64,000 nucleotides of DNA from Victivallaceae bacterium (lineage in GTDB: Bacteria; Verrucomicrobiota; Lentisphaeria; Victivallales; Victivallaceae), in NCBI GenBank assembly GCA_021647315.1, contig JAKIUY010000008.1, forward strand, positions 1 to 64,000. Direction: 5' to 3'. The notes under the pieces were generated by a model that was not told the origin of the DNA, searched no databases, and was given only the letters and a program-made list of their open reading frames with translations. Shown in pieces: positions 43,421-52,478 of the stretch. The position numbers and the translations under genes were made by a program. The number at the start of each line of letters is the position of its first letter. Within the stretch, counting starts at the first letter, position 1.

Positions 43421-44944
43421 TTACTTTCTTTTGGTTGATAATTTTATCTTAGGTTTTTTATTTAGTTGTGCTATATTGACTTTGCTGCCGTTAATGATAC
43501 CACGTGGCAGACGCTGGACTACCAGCATTTCACCGTCCGGCAAACCGCCGTTAACGGTTACTTTATCATTATGGACACTATAGATATTTATTTTGCGTTG
43601 ATGTAGAATGCCTGCTTTGTCAATTGTGAAAGCATCACCATCAAGCTGAATTGCTGCCCAGGGAATCTGCATGGCATTTTTCAGGGTTCGTCCGGTAAAG
43701 GTAACTTCACAGAACATGCCGTCAACCAATGGGAATTGGTTGGCGGTTTCATCAATCGGTTTGATTGGGACAACGGTAACGATCAAGGTTCTGGTGATTT
43801 CATCAAACTTGCGTATTTGGGTGATTTTACCTATCCATGAACAGGCTTGTTCAGACTCCATCCAGGTTATCTTTACGGGAATAGTACCGTCTGGTTTATT
43901 GAACCAGTTTTTATAGAGTTTGACGTCGGATTTTTTTAGACCCATGGCTTTCATAATATCAAAAGCTGACAGTGCTACGGTAATTTCCAAATTTGAATCA
44001 TCAGCGATGGAGAGAATTTTTTGCCCCGGTTGAACATATTCGCCGTTTTCAACGAAGGCAGATTTTATCCGCCCGCAGATAGGACTTAAAATTGTGCAGC
44101 GGGTAATATTGATTTCCGCCTGAAGTTTTGCCGCTTTGGCCTTTGCCAGCTTAGCTCTAACTGTAGCACTGGTTAGTTTTAAACGCAGTGATTTACCTTT
44201 AAGGAGGATAAATTTACGCATCTGCTCGGTAAGTGATTTTTCTGCATGTTCAAGGGAACTGCTTGACGTTATCTTTTTATCAAACAGATCTTTTTTACGT
44301 TGATAATCTTTTTTTACCAGCAGTAGAACTTTATTTTCAAAATCAATATCCTGTTCCATATCCTTGATGGATTGCTGATTTATTTGTAATTCGTTTTTAA
44401 GCCGGTCTATTTCCGCAACAGCAGTGGCCAAACCAAGTTTTGCATCTTCACTGTCAATTTGAGCAAGCAGTTCACCTTTATTCACGACTAAACCAATTGC
44501 GAGATCCGGGTGTTTTGACAGAATTATACCTTTGGATTGAGCACTAAGTAATATTACATTCTTAGGTTTTACGGTTCCATAGCCGCTGATCTTTAATTTT
44601 ACGTCACCGAGTTTGATTGGAATTGCTTTAAGCGTCAGTACTAAACTGCCACTGGGGCGTTTTTTCGGTTTTGGTTTTATGGTGTATAACAGTCCGGCCA
44701 GTGATAGCCCTAAAAACAGAATAGAGGCGCAGACAATGATTCTGCGTCCGGTTGGATGACCAAACCAGAAGCATAATTTTTCCCCTATCCAAATAATGGG
44801 AAAAACAGGAATGCTGGCATAAACAATAATTCTACGTCCGGTTGGAGTATTGAACCATAGACATATTTTTTTCCCTATCCAGATAATCGGAAAAAAAAGC
44901 CAGTTAATGCATTTTTTGAATTTTTGCCTTATTTCTTCAAACAT
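43421..44944 (-). CDS. RND efflux periplasmic adaptor with duplicated N-terminal segment
   Basis: 507 residues. The adaptor body has the lipoyl-type halves (GTVKPKNVILLSAQSKGIIL; TILSPICGRIKSAFVENGEY) around a helical hairpin (about 175-270) and a beta-barrel region. The N-terminus carries two 30-residue copies, residues 18-47 and 48-77, each with FPIIWIG.K.C.WF..PTGRR and IIV.ASI. The first may form an extra membrane segment. It bridges the RND pump to an outer-membrane channel. It follows pyrF by 23 bases; its ribosome binding site lies in a small TCAGG-AAA-CCTGA hairpin (44949-44961). Confidence 0.92.
   Translation of the reverse strand: MFEEIRQKFKKCINWLFFPIIWIGKKICLWFNTPTGRRIIVYASIPVFPIIWIGEKLCFWFGHPTGRRIIVCASILFLGLSLAGLLYTIKPKPKKRPSGSLVLTLKAIPIKLGDVKLKISGYGTVKPKNVILLSAQSKGIILSKHPDLAIGLVVNKGELLAQIDSEDAKLGLATAVAEIDRLKNELQINQQSIKDMEQDIDFENKVLLLVKKDYQRKKDLFDKKITSSSSLEHAEKSLTEQMRKFILLKGKSLRLKLTSATVRAKLAKAKAAKLQAEINITRCTILSPICGRIKSAFVENGEYVQPGQKILSIADDSNLEITVALSAFDIMKAMGLKKSDVKLYKNWFNKPDGTIPVKITWMESEQACSWIGKITQIRKFDEITRTLIVTVVPIKPIDETANQFPLVDGMFCEVTFTGRTLKNAMQIPWAAIQLDGDAFTIDKAGILHQRKINIYSVHNDKVTVNGGLPDGEMLVVQRLPRGIINGSKVNIAQLNKKPKIKLSTKRK
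44731..44895 (-). repeat. Tandem duplication, 90-bp period, in the adaptor gene
   Basis: Positions 44731-44805 and 44821-44895 are near copies offset by exactly 90 bp (30 codons); for instance both read GACGTAGAAT or GACGCAGAAT followed by the same frame. The frame is kept, giving a duplicated membrane-proximal segment. Confidence 0.85.
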
Positions 44945-44967
44945 AAAATCAGGTTTCCTGAAATATT

Positions 44968-45780
44968 TTAGCGATATTGATTGATCATATCCCGCAATGC
45001 AAGGGTTGCTTGTCGGGAAGCATCAGCAAATTTTTCATTACTGCCGGCGTAAATTATGCCACGTGAAGAGTTAATTATCAAGCCGTTACCGTCAGCGGTT
45101 GCACCGTTGGTGATAACCTGTTCGACATCTCCACCCTGCGCTCCGACACCGGGCACCAGGAACGGCATGTCTGGGCAAAGATTCCGTACTTCACCCAGTT
45201 CTGCCGGATAGGTTGCGCCGATAACCAGTAGGACATTATTATTATAGTTCCAGCTGCTGTTGGCGTAGCCCGCGACATGTTTATAGATTTCTTTATCGTC
45301 GGCAACCAATTCCTGGATTTCCGCTGAACTTGGATTTGAGGTGCGACAAAGGATGATTACCCCTTTATCTGACCAGTCGAGAAATGGTTTCAGCGTATCG
45401 ATACCCATGTAGGGATTGACGGTAACCGCATCTGCCTGATAACGTTCAAACGCCTCTTTCGCGTACATCTCAGCGGTTGAGCCGATGTCACCGCGTTTAA
45501 CATCGAGAATAACTGGAACTTCCGAGTAGTTTTCTTTCAGGTAATCAATGGTCATCGCGAGTTGATCATCAGCGTTCTGTCCGGCATAATAGGCCGCCTG
45601 TGGTTTATAAGCACAGACCAAGTCAGCGGTTGCATCGATAATTGCCTTGTTGAAGTCGAAAATCGGATATTGGTGTGCTTTGACACATTCCGGCATTTTT
45701 GACAGATCCGGGTCGAGGCCGACGCATACTAAAGAGTTATTTTTTTTCCAGATATTATTCAGTTGTTCGATGAAATTCAT
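44968..45780 (-). CDS. pyrF: Orotidine 5'-phosphate decarboxylase
   Basis: 270 residues, the longer (group II, PyrF2-like) form. LVCVGLDPDLSKMPECV at the start and VILDVKRGDIGSTAEMYAKE with the catalytic Asp-Lys-Asp set are diagnostic; LVPGVGAQGGDVEQVI and INSSRGIIYAG bind phosphate. It converts OMP to UMP in pyrimidine synthesis. AAGGAAA precedes the ATG. It is placed between a TetR regulator (16-base gap) and the efflux adaptor, an unusual position for this gene. Confidence 0.96.
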   Translation of the reverse strand: MNFIEQLNNIWKKNNSLVCVGLDPDLSKMPECVKAHQYPIFDFNKAIIDATADLVCAYKPQAAYYAGQNADDQLAMTIDYLKENYSEVPVILDVKRGDIGSTAEMYAKEAFERYQADAVTVNPYMGIDTLKPFLDWSDKGVIILCRTSNPSSAEIQELVADDKEIYKHVAGYANSSWNYNNNVLLVIGATYPAELGEVRNLCPDMPFLVPGVGAQGGDVEQVITNGATADGNGLIINSSRGIIYAGSNEKFADASRQATLALRDMINQYR

Positions 45781-45796
45781 ATTTTTCCTTAATTTT

Positions 45797-46423
45797 TCAA
45801 CATTTCCGATACTTTAACCCTGCAAATACAGTATTTGCTATATGTTTGGCTAATATTTCACTGTTCTCAGGCTGAGTGAAATCGATATTCGATAAATTAT
45901 TCAAAATATTATGATGCTGCCTGAATAAAAGACATTGGGAAATTATTGTCATCACCCACAATGCCGCACTGCCCTGTGGGGCATCATCACGCAGGCCCAT
46001 CTCAATATAGCGAATTAATTCTCTATCAAGCGCTTCAAAATATTTATGATGAATTTTGGCAAAAAACTCCGGCGGATTTTTCAATCCGCTCATAAACAAT
46101 CGAACCAGGATAAATTCATTTTTTGAGCCTGAATCATTATCCAGCACCATGCTGTTGATAAAATCAATTATCACCTGACGCCATTCTGTTTCATTGCTAA
46201 TGGTGCGATCTGATAGTATTTTCAGGCGGTATTCGGAGCGCTTGCCCACAATATTGTCGATAATAGCTTCAATTAACTGTTGTTTGCCTTTGAAATGATA
46301 GTTGACGGCGGCGACATTTACTTTAGCTGCTGTGCAGATGTCGCGAATGGTGGTTTTATCAAATCCACGCTCAATAAACAGCTCGCTTGCAGTTGCTAAT
46401 ATTTTTTCTCTAGTCGTTATCAC
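45797..46423 (-). CDS. TetR-family transcriptional regulator
   Basis: 208 residues from GTG 46423. The helix-turn-helix TTIRDICTAAKVNVAAVNYH is typical, and VAAVNYHFKGKQQLIEAII leads into the ligand-binding domain, which includes a CerR-like C-terminal part. The GTG has AAGG upstream; the frame extends to a TTG at 46504, but that lies in the -35 box, so the longer form is unlikely. Two identical palindromes in the promoter point to autoregulation. The gene heads the TetR-pyrF-adaptor-pump cluster and probably represses it until a pump substrate binds. Confidence 0.92.
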   Translation of the reverse strand: MITTREKILATASELFIERGFDKTTIRDICTAAKVNVAAVNYHFKGKQQLIEAIIDNIVGKRSEYRLKILSDRTISNETEWRQVIIDFINSMVLDNDSGSKNEFILVRLFMSGLKNPPEFFAKIHHKYFEALDRELIRYIEMGLRDDAPQGSAALWVMTIISQCLLFRQHHNILNNLSNIDFTQPENSEILAKHIANTVFAGLKYRKC

Positions 46424-46458
46424 TTTTTTAACCTTATTTTTTAGTAAACAGCAGTTTA

Positions 46459-46504
46459 AAACAGTTGTTTGAATATAATATAAAACAGTTGTTTGATTTT
46501 TCAA
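46459..46504 (-). promoter_or_regulatory. TetR-operon promoter with two identical palindromic operators
   Basis: Minus strand: TTGAAA (46504-46499), 16 bp, TATATT (46482-46477). AAACA-GT-TGTTT occurs twice, at 46483-46494 (inside the promoter spacer) and 46459-46470 (at the predicted start site), 24 bp apart. Two such sites bracketing the -10 box would give tight autorepression. Confidence 0.75.
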
Positions 46505-46623
46505 GTCTCTTTTTCTGTAAAGCGCAAAATTATCATGTCAGAGTGAAATTTTCGATTTGCGCTTGCTTTGTAGCGGCTTAATGTTATTTTTATCATTAAA
46601 TAACTGTAATAGCGGAATTGATT

Positions 46624-47772
46624 ATGGAATTTGTAATAAGAGATCTTGAAGGTAGTGAACACGGACCGGTTGGCGAGGAAACTCTGAAAAAATGGGTTGA
46701 AGATGATCGTGTTACTGCTAAGACCGAAGTGCGCAATGCTTTACTTGGCAACTGGAAACATGCCGAGGATTTTGGTTTTCTGAGTGAAGTGCTGGAATTG
46801 CAGGCGTCTCGGGAATTGGCGGTTGAGGATAATTTTAATAAGGCAGCCAAAGCAGCTGGTAAAATGAGCCGCTTTTTTCGAAAACCCCAAACTGATAAAA
46901 GGACCTCATTTGTTTGTAAATACTCGCCGGAAGCAGCTCCAATTGAACGTCGTATGCTAGCTTGGTTATTCGATCTTTTTATTGTCGCTTTGGTTGCATT
47001 GGCTCTGTTCAATTACTCTATCGGTATTGCCAAAAAAATTGCGATAAAAGAAACTGGGAGCGAAGAATTGCGTGAAGAGGATATTCTTGCCGAAAAAGAT
47101 CCTGATTGGGTAGAAGGCGAACAGACTGATAAAGCTGGTGGAGTCCAGGACGGCAAAACTGGTAAAACTGGAACGAAAACTACCGGTTCTACAACTGAAG
47201 ATACCAAGAAAACTGCTTCTCCTGGAGACGCGAGTCAGCCAGCAGGAGCATCGGGAACAGGCGAGGGCGAGGATGAGGCGCTTGTGATTATTGAAAAGCC
47301 GCGGATTCCTGACCTGCTGCCGGATAACCTAGAGGCGATAACACCGCCCAGTATTTATGCCGATAGTGTCAACGGTTATAATCTCGGCTCAATTTGGCAG
47401 AATAAATCGCCAGGTGGACTGCGTTATGTTTGTATTGACGCAGGCGAGGGGGCGGCAATGTGGATTACGGTATCCCGGTTGCGCAAAATGGTGACAACAG
47501 TTTTTTCTCTTATTCTGCTTTTTACGCTATTTTATTATGGGGTTACTCTTGGATTTTTTGCTCAGACATTCGGTATGTGGTATTGGGGAATTTTTATTGT
47601 GAAGAAGGATGTGTCGGAAGTCTATTTCCTGCGGGCAATAGCGTGGACAGTGCTGATGATAGTATTGGGGATATTCTCGCCTTTGTGCGTCTATCTGTTC
47701 AGATGGGCTCCACATGATGTTATTGCAAAAGTCAGAGTTATTCAGGTTGCCGGAACGCCGCCGGCCGGATAA
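46624..47772 (+). CDS. GYF_2/RDD-type membrane protein
   Basis: 382 residues. The N-terminal 60 residues (EFVIRDLEGSEHGPVGEETL, VRNALLGNWKHAEDF) are a GYF_2-like domain found in PVC membrane proteins. A first RDD-type helix (APIERRMLAWLFDLFIVALV) is followed by a long acidic, Thr/Gly/Lys-rich loop (about 140-230), then two more helices (MVTTVFSLILLFTLFYYGVT; AIAWTVLMIVLGIFSPLCVY). The role is unknown. ATG 46624 is used because GGAA precedes it; an in-frame TTG at 46618 is less likely. The gene is divergent from TetR and 27 bases before radC. Confidence 0.8.
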   Translation: MEFVIRDLEGSEHGPVGEETLKKWVEDDRVTAKTEVRNALLGNWKHAEDFGFLSEVLELQASRELAVEDNFNKAAKAAGKMSRFFRKPQTDKRTSFVCKYSPEAAPIERRMLAWLFDLFIVALVALALFNYSIGIAKKIAIKETGSEELREEDILAEKDPDWVEGEQTDKAGGVQDGKTGKTGTKTTGSTTEDTKKTASPGDASQPAGASGTGEGEDEALVIIEKPRIPDLLPDNLEAITPPSIYADSVNGYNLGSIWQNKSPGGLRYVCIDAGEGAAMWITVSRLRKMVTTVFSLILLFTLFYYGVTLGFFAQTFGMWYWGIFIVKKDVSEVYFLRAIAWTVLMIVLGIFSPLCVYLFRWAPHDVIAKVRVIQVAGTPPAG

Positions 47773-47799
47773 GAACTGGCAGAATTCGAGGAGATAGGG

Positions 47800-48474
47800 A
47801 TGGATAAAACGGATAATTATGGGCATCGTGAACGACTCAGAGAACGTTTTCGGCAGGTTGGTCTTAACGGGTTGCATGACTATGAAATGTTTGAATTGTT
47901 GCTCTCGTTTGCTATTTCACGACGTGATTTGAAACCAATCGGGAAGGCTTTAATCAGGCGGTTCAAGACCCCTGGCGGGGTACTGAGTGCCTCGATTGAT
48001 GAATTGACAACCGTTAATGGTATTGGTGAACATTCGGCCCTCCTGATTGAACTGGTGAATGAGCTGTGCGGTGAGGCGCTTGCCGAAAAAATATTTGATC
48101 ACGATGTGCTCTCATCACCTGGAGCTGTGCGTGATTTTTGTCGGATGAAACTGGGTGGTGAGCGCGAAGCATTTATGGTAATATTTTTGAATCCCAAAAA
48201 TCATGTTATCAATTATCAGGTGCTTCAGCAGGGAACTGTTGATCACGCAACGATATATCCACGAGAGATTGTAACTGCGGCTTTGCGTCACTTGGCAACT
48301 GGGATTATTTTGATTCATAATCATCCAAGTGGTGAATGTACGCCTTCGCGGGCTGATTTGAAAATAACGGAAGCGGTGGTCAAGGCGGCTGAAGCGATTG
48401 AGGTAAAAGTCCTTGATCATTTGATAGTTTCACGCAGTAATTACTTGAGTTTTGCCGAAAAGTCATTGATATAA
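47800..48474 (+). CDS. radC: RadC-family JAB/MPN-domain protein
   Basis: 224 residues. A helix-hairpin-helix-like segment (TTVNGIGEHSALLIELV) is followed by the JAB metalloprotease-like domain with HNHPSGECTPSRAD and the downstream Asp, residues that bind zinc in this fold. The N-terminus GHRERLRERFRQVGLNGLHD differs from the common RadC start, unlike the truncated fragment at 29064. The cellular role of RadC is unsettled despite its name. GAGGAG precedes the ATG. Confidence 0.93.
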   Translation: MDKTDNYGHRERLRERFRQVGLNGLHDYEMFELLLSFAISRRDLKPIGKALIRRFKTPGGVLSASIDELTTVNGIGEHSALLIELVNELCGEALAEKIFDHDVLSSPGAVRDFCRMKLGGEREAFMVIFLNPKNHVINYQVLQQGTVDHATIYPREIVTAALRHLATGIILIHNHPSGECTPSRADLKITEAVVKAAEAIEVKVLDHLIVSRSNYLSFAEKSLI

Positions 48475-48573
48475 GTAAAAAAAAGATTATCATGGTTTGA
48501 AAAATAGTAATTTAGGCTCATATTATATATTAAAGAAATGAAAATTTTAAAAGATTAAGATTCAGGGGCATAT

Positions 48574-49152
48574 ATGGATAACATTCCTAAATTAGTTGTT
48601 TTATCAGAAAAATTTAGAGGACAGACTTTCGATCTGAATCAGGATTTGTACACTTGTGGACGTTCTGAGGCTCGAGATATCTGTTTTAAAGATTCGACTG
48701 TAAGCTCACATCATGCTGATTTTTTTCGTATTGAAGACGGAGAGGGATATAAATATTTTATAAGAGATAACCATAGTACCAACGGCACCAGAGTAAATAA
48801 TGTGCCGATTAAACAGCAGGAACTGCATAATACTGATATTGTTCAGGTCGGTGGAATCGAAATTCTGTTTGACGGTGGCGACAAAACCGGTTCTTCTGCC
48901 AGCAGAACTCAAACTGGAATTGATATTGCCAATACTGACTCGGGGCTTGCCACGGTCAAGACGATGAGCAATTTATCACCGTTTGTCGGTTCTCGTAAGA
49001 AGGGATCAAGCCAAAAAATATTATTGGGCGTGGTCATTGTTCTTGGTTTGTTTATTCTGGCACTGATTGTCTACATTATTTTCCTTGTTCTTTCTAAGAG
49101 CGGGGAAGATGCACCTGCCGCATTGCTCAATATGTTTTTTAAGAGTATTTAA
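48574..49152 (+). CDS. FHA-domain membrane protein
   Basis: 192 residues. The FHA domain (about 5-95) shows DLYTCGRSEARDICFKDSTV, SSHHADFFRIEDG and DNHSTNGTRVNN, the phosphothreonine-binding loops. A C-terminal hydrophobic helix (KILLGVVIVLGLFILALIVY, about 150-170) anchors it in the membrane. It probably reads Ser/Thr phosphorylation; no kinase is nearby. AGGGG lies upstream of the ATG. Confidence 0.9.
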   Translation: MDNIPKLVVLSEKFRGQTFDLNQDLYTCGRSEARDICFKDSTVSSHHADFFRIEDGEGYKYFIRDNHSTNGTRVNNVPIKQQELHNTDIVQVGGIEILFDGGDKTGSSASRTQTGIDIANTDSGLATVKTMSNLSPFVGSRKKGSSQKILLGVVIVLGLFILALIVYIIFLVLSKSGEDAPAALLNMFFKSI

Positions 49153-49214
49153 ACAGCTTACCTGACTACTGTCCGGCGTGTAGTTTGTATTTTAAAATTG
49201 ATTTAAGGATCAAC

Positions 49215-49367
49215 TCAAAAATAAATTGGATAATTTTACGCTGGAAGCGGACTGCTAATCAAGGCATGAAAGTGTTTACATAGTAGAACTATATAAATAT
49301 TTTCGTAACGCAGAGTAGTGGTTCGCAGTCAAGCAAAAAATCCAAGTTATTTTTTTGTGGGTACTAA
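49215..49367. mobile_element. 153-bp fold-back (MITE-like) repeat, copy A
   Basis: It aligns without gaps to 57585-57737 (offset 8370), with about 22 differences counted by hand. The element is an imperfect palindrome: outer ends TCAAAAATAAAT.GG and, reversed, CCAAGTTATTTTTTTG correspond, and the centre is ATAGT-AGA-ACTAT. No coding capacity is seen. This suggests a non-autonomous mobile element. It lies between the FHA gene and ftsH. Confidence 0.75.
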
Positions 49368-49391
49368 GTTCCGGTGTAGCCGGTTTTGTTC
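49365..49391 (+). repeat. 28-bp dispersed hairpin repeat, copy 2
   Basis: TAAGTTCCGGTGTAGCCGG followed by TTTTGTTCG. Stem CCGGT/GCCGG with a G-U pair and a following T-run; here it could act as a terminator ahead of ftsH. It abuts fold-back copy A. See copies at 7720 and 55861. Confidence 0.6.
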
Positions 49392-49433
49392 GTTTAATTA
49401 AAGATAAACCTTGGAAAAATTTAATATTATATC

Positions 49434-51422
49434 ATGAGTAAAGAAAAGCAGGGTGCTGAACCCGATAAAACAGCTGATAACTATGACCCGAAGAGTATGA
49501 AAGATCAGAAGGTCGAAAAAGAACAAAAGTCTGATACTCCAGCCGGTGACCAGCCACCACCACGTAAAAGTTCAAAAGCCGGTTTGGTCTGGCTGATAAT
49601 ATTTTTTATTATTACCATTTTAGCGGTATATAAATTTCAAGGCGGGGGAGTATCCAAAACCTTCAGTCAGAATAAATTTGAAAAATATTTGGCCGATGAT
49701 CGAATTATTACTGCCGTTGTCTCCTCTGAAACTGACCGTGTGCTCTATGTCACCGGTAAATTTAAGCTGTCACTGGAAGAACAGCAACAGCAGAAAATAA
49801 AAGATGGCAGCAAGGCGAAAAAAATCGGGATCTACACTACTAGAGTTATTTTTTCAGAACAGTTTAATCAGCAGTTGCAGAGTAAATGTCCTAAGGTAAT
49901 AATTAAGCCTAAAGAAAATTGGTGGAGTTTGCTGGCGACTGTGCTGCCGGCATTGCTGATTATCGGCTTAATCTATTTCCTGTTTTCCCGCCAGATAAAA
50001 ATGGCTGGTAAAGGGGCTATGTCGTTCGGTAAAAGCAAGGCACGGATGATTATGCCCAGTGACCTTAAGATAAGTTTTGATGATGTTGCCGGCGCCGATG
50101 AGGCTAAGGAAGAGACCAAAGAAATTATTGACTTCCTCAAGGATCCGCTCAAATTCAAATTGCTTGGAGGAAGAATTCCGAAAGGCGCTTTGCTGATGGG
50201 AGCTCCTGGAACTGGTAAAACATTGCTGGCCAAGGCGGTCGCTTCCGAAGCTAATGTGCCGTTTTTTTCCATCAGTGGTTCAGATTTTGTTGAAATGTTT
50301 GTCGGAGTCGGCGCCAGCCGGGTACGGGATATGTTTGAACAGGCTCGTCGTCACAGTCCATGTTTGATTTTTATCGATGAAATTGATGCGGTCGGTCGTT
50401 CACGTTTTTCCGGCATGGGCGGGGGGCATGATGAACGCGAACAGACCCTCAATGCGATGTTAGTCGAAATGGATGGATTGGAAACTCAGTCAGGGGTCAT
50501 TGTCCTGGCTGCGACTAATCGGCCTGATGTGTTGGATCCGGCACTGTTGCGCCCGGGGCGTTTTGACCGGCAGATTGTGCTTGACCTGCCGGATATCAAA
50601 GGTCGGCGGCAGATTCTTGATGTTCATGTCAAAACGATTAGGGTTGCAGAAAAGGTTGATTTGGATGTTATCGCTAAAAGCACAGTGGGCTTTAGTGGTG
50701 CGGATATTGCTAATCTGTGCAATGAAGCGGCTCTGCTGGCGGCGCGAAATGATAAAGAGGCGGCTGAACAAGATGATTTTGAAGAGGCCAGAGACAAAGT
50801 CCGTTGGGGCAGAGAACGTAAAAGCCGTAAGATTACTGAGAAAGAGCGTAAACTGACTGCTTATCATGAAGCGGGGCATACGCTGGTCTCAATTAATTGC
50901 ACGAACGTCGATCCGTTGCATAAAGTAACAATTATTCCACGCGGACGCGCTTACCTCGGTGCGACCATGACGATGCCTAAAGAAGATTCTTATACTCAGA
51001 GCAAGAATGAACTACTTGACCAACTGGCAGTTCTTATGGGGGGCAGAGCGGCTGAAGAGTTAGTCTTTAAAGACGTGACCAGTGGTGCTTCAAGTGATAT
51101 TGAGCAGTCATCAAAAATTGCCCGGTTGATGATTTGTACCTTCGGCATGAATGACAAAATCGGTCCGGTTCAATATCGTCCTTACCATGAACAGATTCAT
51201 GTCCGGGCTGATGCGCTGCCGGCTGAAACTTATAGTAATGAGACTGCGCAGACAATTGACCGTGAAGTACAGCTGCTGATTGAAAACTCTTACAAACGGG
51301 CGATGGATATTCTGACCACTCAATATGATAAACTTGAAAAATTATCGCAGGCACTGCTTGATAAAGAGACGTTGAACGCCGATGAAATCTACAAGTTGCT
51401 GGATCTCGCTCCGCCAGTTTAG
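49434..51422 (+). CDS. ftsH: ATP-dependent zinc metalloprotease FtsH
   Basis: 662 residues. A charged cytoplasmic N-terminus precedes two membrane helices ([40 protein letters not shown]). The AAA+ module has Walker A GAPGTGKT (256-263), Walker [12 protein letters not shown], and the second-region-of-homology [13 protein letters not shown]. The peptidase zinc site is HEAGH (478-482), with a downstream Asp in [14 protein letters not shown]. It degrades membrane and regulatory proteins. The ribosome binding site is weak and the N-terminal extension is longer than usual. Confidence 0.97.
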   Translation: MSKEKQGAEPDKTADNYDPKSMKDQKVEKEQKSDTPAGDQPPPRKSSKAGLVWLIIFFIITILAVYKFQGGGVSKTFSQNKFEKYLADDRIITAVVSSETDRVLYVTGKFKLSLEEQQQQKIKDGSKAKKIGIYTTRVIFSEQFNQQLQSKCPKVIIKPKENWWSLLATVLPALLIIGLIYFLFSRQIKMAGKGAMSFGKSKARMIMPSDLKISFDDVAGADEAKEETKEIIDFLKDPLKFKLLGGRIPKGALLMGAPGTGKTLLAKAVASEANVPFFSISGSDFVEMFVGVGASRVRDMFEQARRHSPCLIFIDEIDAVGRSRFSGMGGGHDEREQTLNAMLVEMDGLETQSGVIVLAATNRPDVLDPALLRPGRFDRQIVLDLPDIKGRRQILDVHVKTIRVAEKVDLDVIAKSTVGFSGADIANLCNEAALLAARNDKEAAEQDDFEEARDKVRWGRERKSRKITEKERKLTAYHEAGHTLVSINCTNVDPLHKVTIIPRGRAYLGATMTMPKEDSYTQSKNELLDQLAVLMGGRAAEELVFKDVTSGASSDIEQSSKIARLMICTFGMNDKIGPVQYRPYHEQIHVRADALPAETYSNETAQTIDREVQLLIENSYKRAMDILTTQYDKLEKLSQALLDKETLNADEIYKLLDLAPPV

Positions 51423-51441
51423 AGCTAAGTTTTGCTCTAAA
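51418..51441. terminator. Symmetric hairpin between convergent genes, enclosing both stop codons
   Basis: TTTAGAGC (51418-51425) and GCTCTAAA (51434-51441) are perfect 8-bp arms around an 8-base loop. Both arms contain a stop codon: TAG of ftsH (51420-51422) and TAG of the opposing gene (51439-51437). It lacks a long U-run, so it may protect or pause both transcripts rather than terminate them strongly. Confidence 0.45.
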
Positions 51442-52357
51442 GCGCGAAGCCATCAGTGATGAATACTGGTTTTACATCAAAGTAGCGGTTAACGTCATTG
51501 ATGACGGTGCACTCTCCAAGCCAGGCTGACAGATTGAATTCAAACCGGTATTGCTTATTCATTTCAATAATACGTGTATTAATTGCTTTTGCCGTAATCG
51601 GACTGTCAGCTGAAAAAATCGGAATGAAATTTGAATTATCGGGACAGGCGTAGATCAGCAGGTGATTGAATACCTGACTTATAGTAAACAGCTCACTAAC
51701 TAGAAATTTTTTATTGCCGAGATTAGCCAGGTTGACGCCAACCACACCTTTGGGATTTAAGCACTCCTTCAAACGGCTGAAAAATTCCTGAGTCGTCACC
51801 GCGAATGGTACCGCTTTGGCGTTGTAGACGTCAACAATAATAACATCATAGCGTTTTTTGCACTGATTGACATATACTCTGGCATCAGCGGTGATAATGG
51901 TTGTTTTATCATTCGGTTTGTAGCCGAAATATTTTTCCGCAATTTTAGGAACTGCCGGGTCAAGTTCAACAATATCTATTTCAGCTTCTGGAAAATGGCG
52001 GAGGATAAAACGCGGCATTATTCCTGCCCCCATGCCGAGAAACAGATATTTCTTCGGTAATTGCGGTGTTACGGCAAGAGTCGCGCATAGGGTTTTCAGG
52101 CTGGGTGAGAAAATCTTATCAGGTTGTTGCGGATCCCAAGTGCTTTGTGATCCGTGATAGGGCAGAAATACCAGATGGCGTAATTTGTTACTATCTTCTC
52201 TGACCTCGATATTGAAATATTTTGTTTCAGTCTTAAACAGCACTTTCTGCTGTTCCTGATGGGGGACAAAAAAGTTATAAATTGATTGCCAAACCCCATC
52301 ACCGGCAAATGAACTGTTACTGATGATAATAAATAATAATATAATAAATTTACGCAT
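51437..52357 (-). CDS. Exported spermidine-synthase-like protein
   Basis: 306 residues with a signal peptide (MRKFIILLFIIISNSSFAGD). The remainder is a Rossmann methyltransferase fold of the spermidine synthase family: YLFLGMGAGIMPRFIL, EIDIVELDPAVPKIAEKYFG, RYDVIIVDVYNAKAVPFAVT. Polyamine synthases are normally cytoplasmic, and those with N-terminal extensions in PVC bacteria are usually membrane-fused, so the location is odd. True substrate is unknown. It converges on ftsH with 14 bases between stop codons. Confidence 0.8.
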   Translation of the reverse strand: MRKFIILLFIIISNSSFAGDGVWQSIYNFFVPHQEQQKVLFKTETKYFNIEVREDSNKLRHLVFLPYHGSQSTWDPQQPDKIFSPSLKTLCATLAVTPQLPKKYLFLGMGAGIMPRFILRHFPEAEIDIVELDPAVPKIAEKYFGYKPNDKTTIITADARVYVNQCKKRYDVIIVDVYNAKAVPFAVTTQEFFSRLKECLNPKGVVGVNLANLGNKKFLVSELFTISQVFNHLLIYACPDNSNFIPIFSADSPITAKAINTRIIEMNKQYRFEFNLSAWLGECTVINDVNRYFDVKPVFITDGFAL

Positions 52358-52373
52358 AGAAATTGTATTTTTG

Positions 52374-52423
52374 ACAGGATAAACAAAATTTACAGGATTA
52401 AATAAACATCTTGTCTATCCTGT
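52374..52423. repeat. Intergenic ACAGGATA/TATCCTGT hairpin repeat
   Basis: ACAGGATA (52374-52381) and TATCCTGT (52416-52423) are perfect inverted arms around a segment with TTTACAGGATTAA. Sequences of this 'CAGGAT-AACAGGAT' kind recur between genes in many bacterial genomes. It lies between carB and the spermidine-synthase-like gene. Confidence 0.55.
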
Positions 52424-52478
52424 TATCATGTCTGAAAGGTTCTGGCAAATTATGTTCATAAGATGTTCGAACAGGTTC

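Noticed and set aside
46424-46504. N-terminal extension of the TetR regulator back to a TTG at 46504
   Set aside because: The extension lies on the promoter boxes and operators; the GTG at 46423 has a ribosome binding site and gives a normal TetR start.
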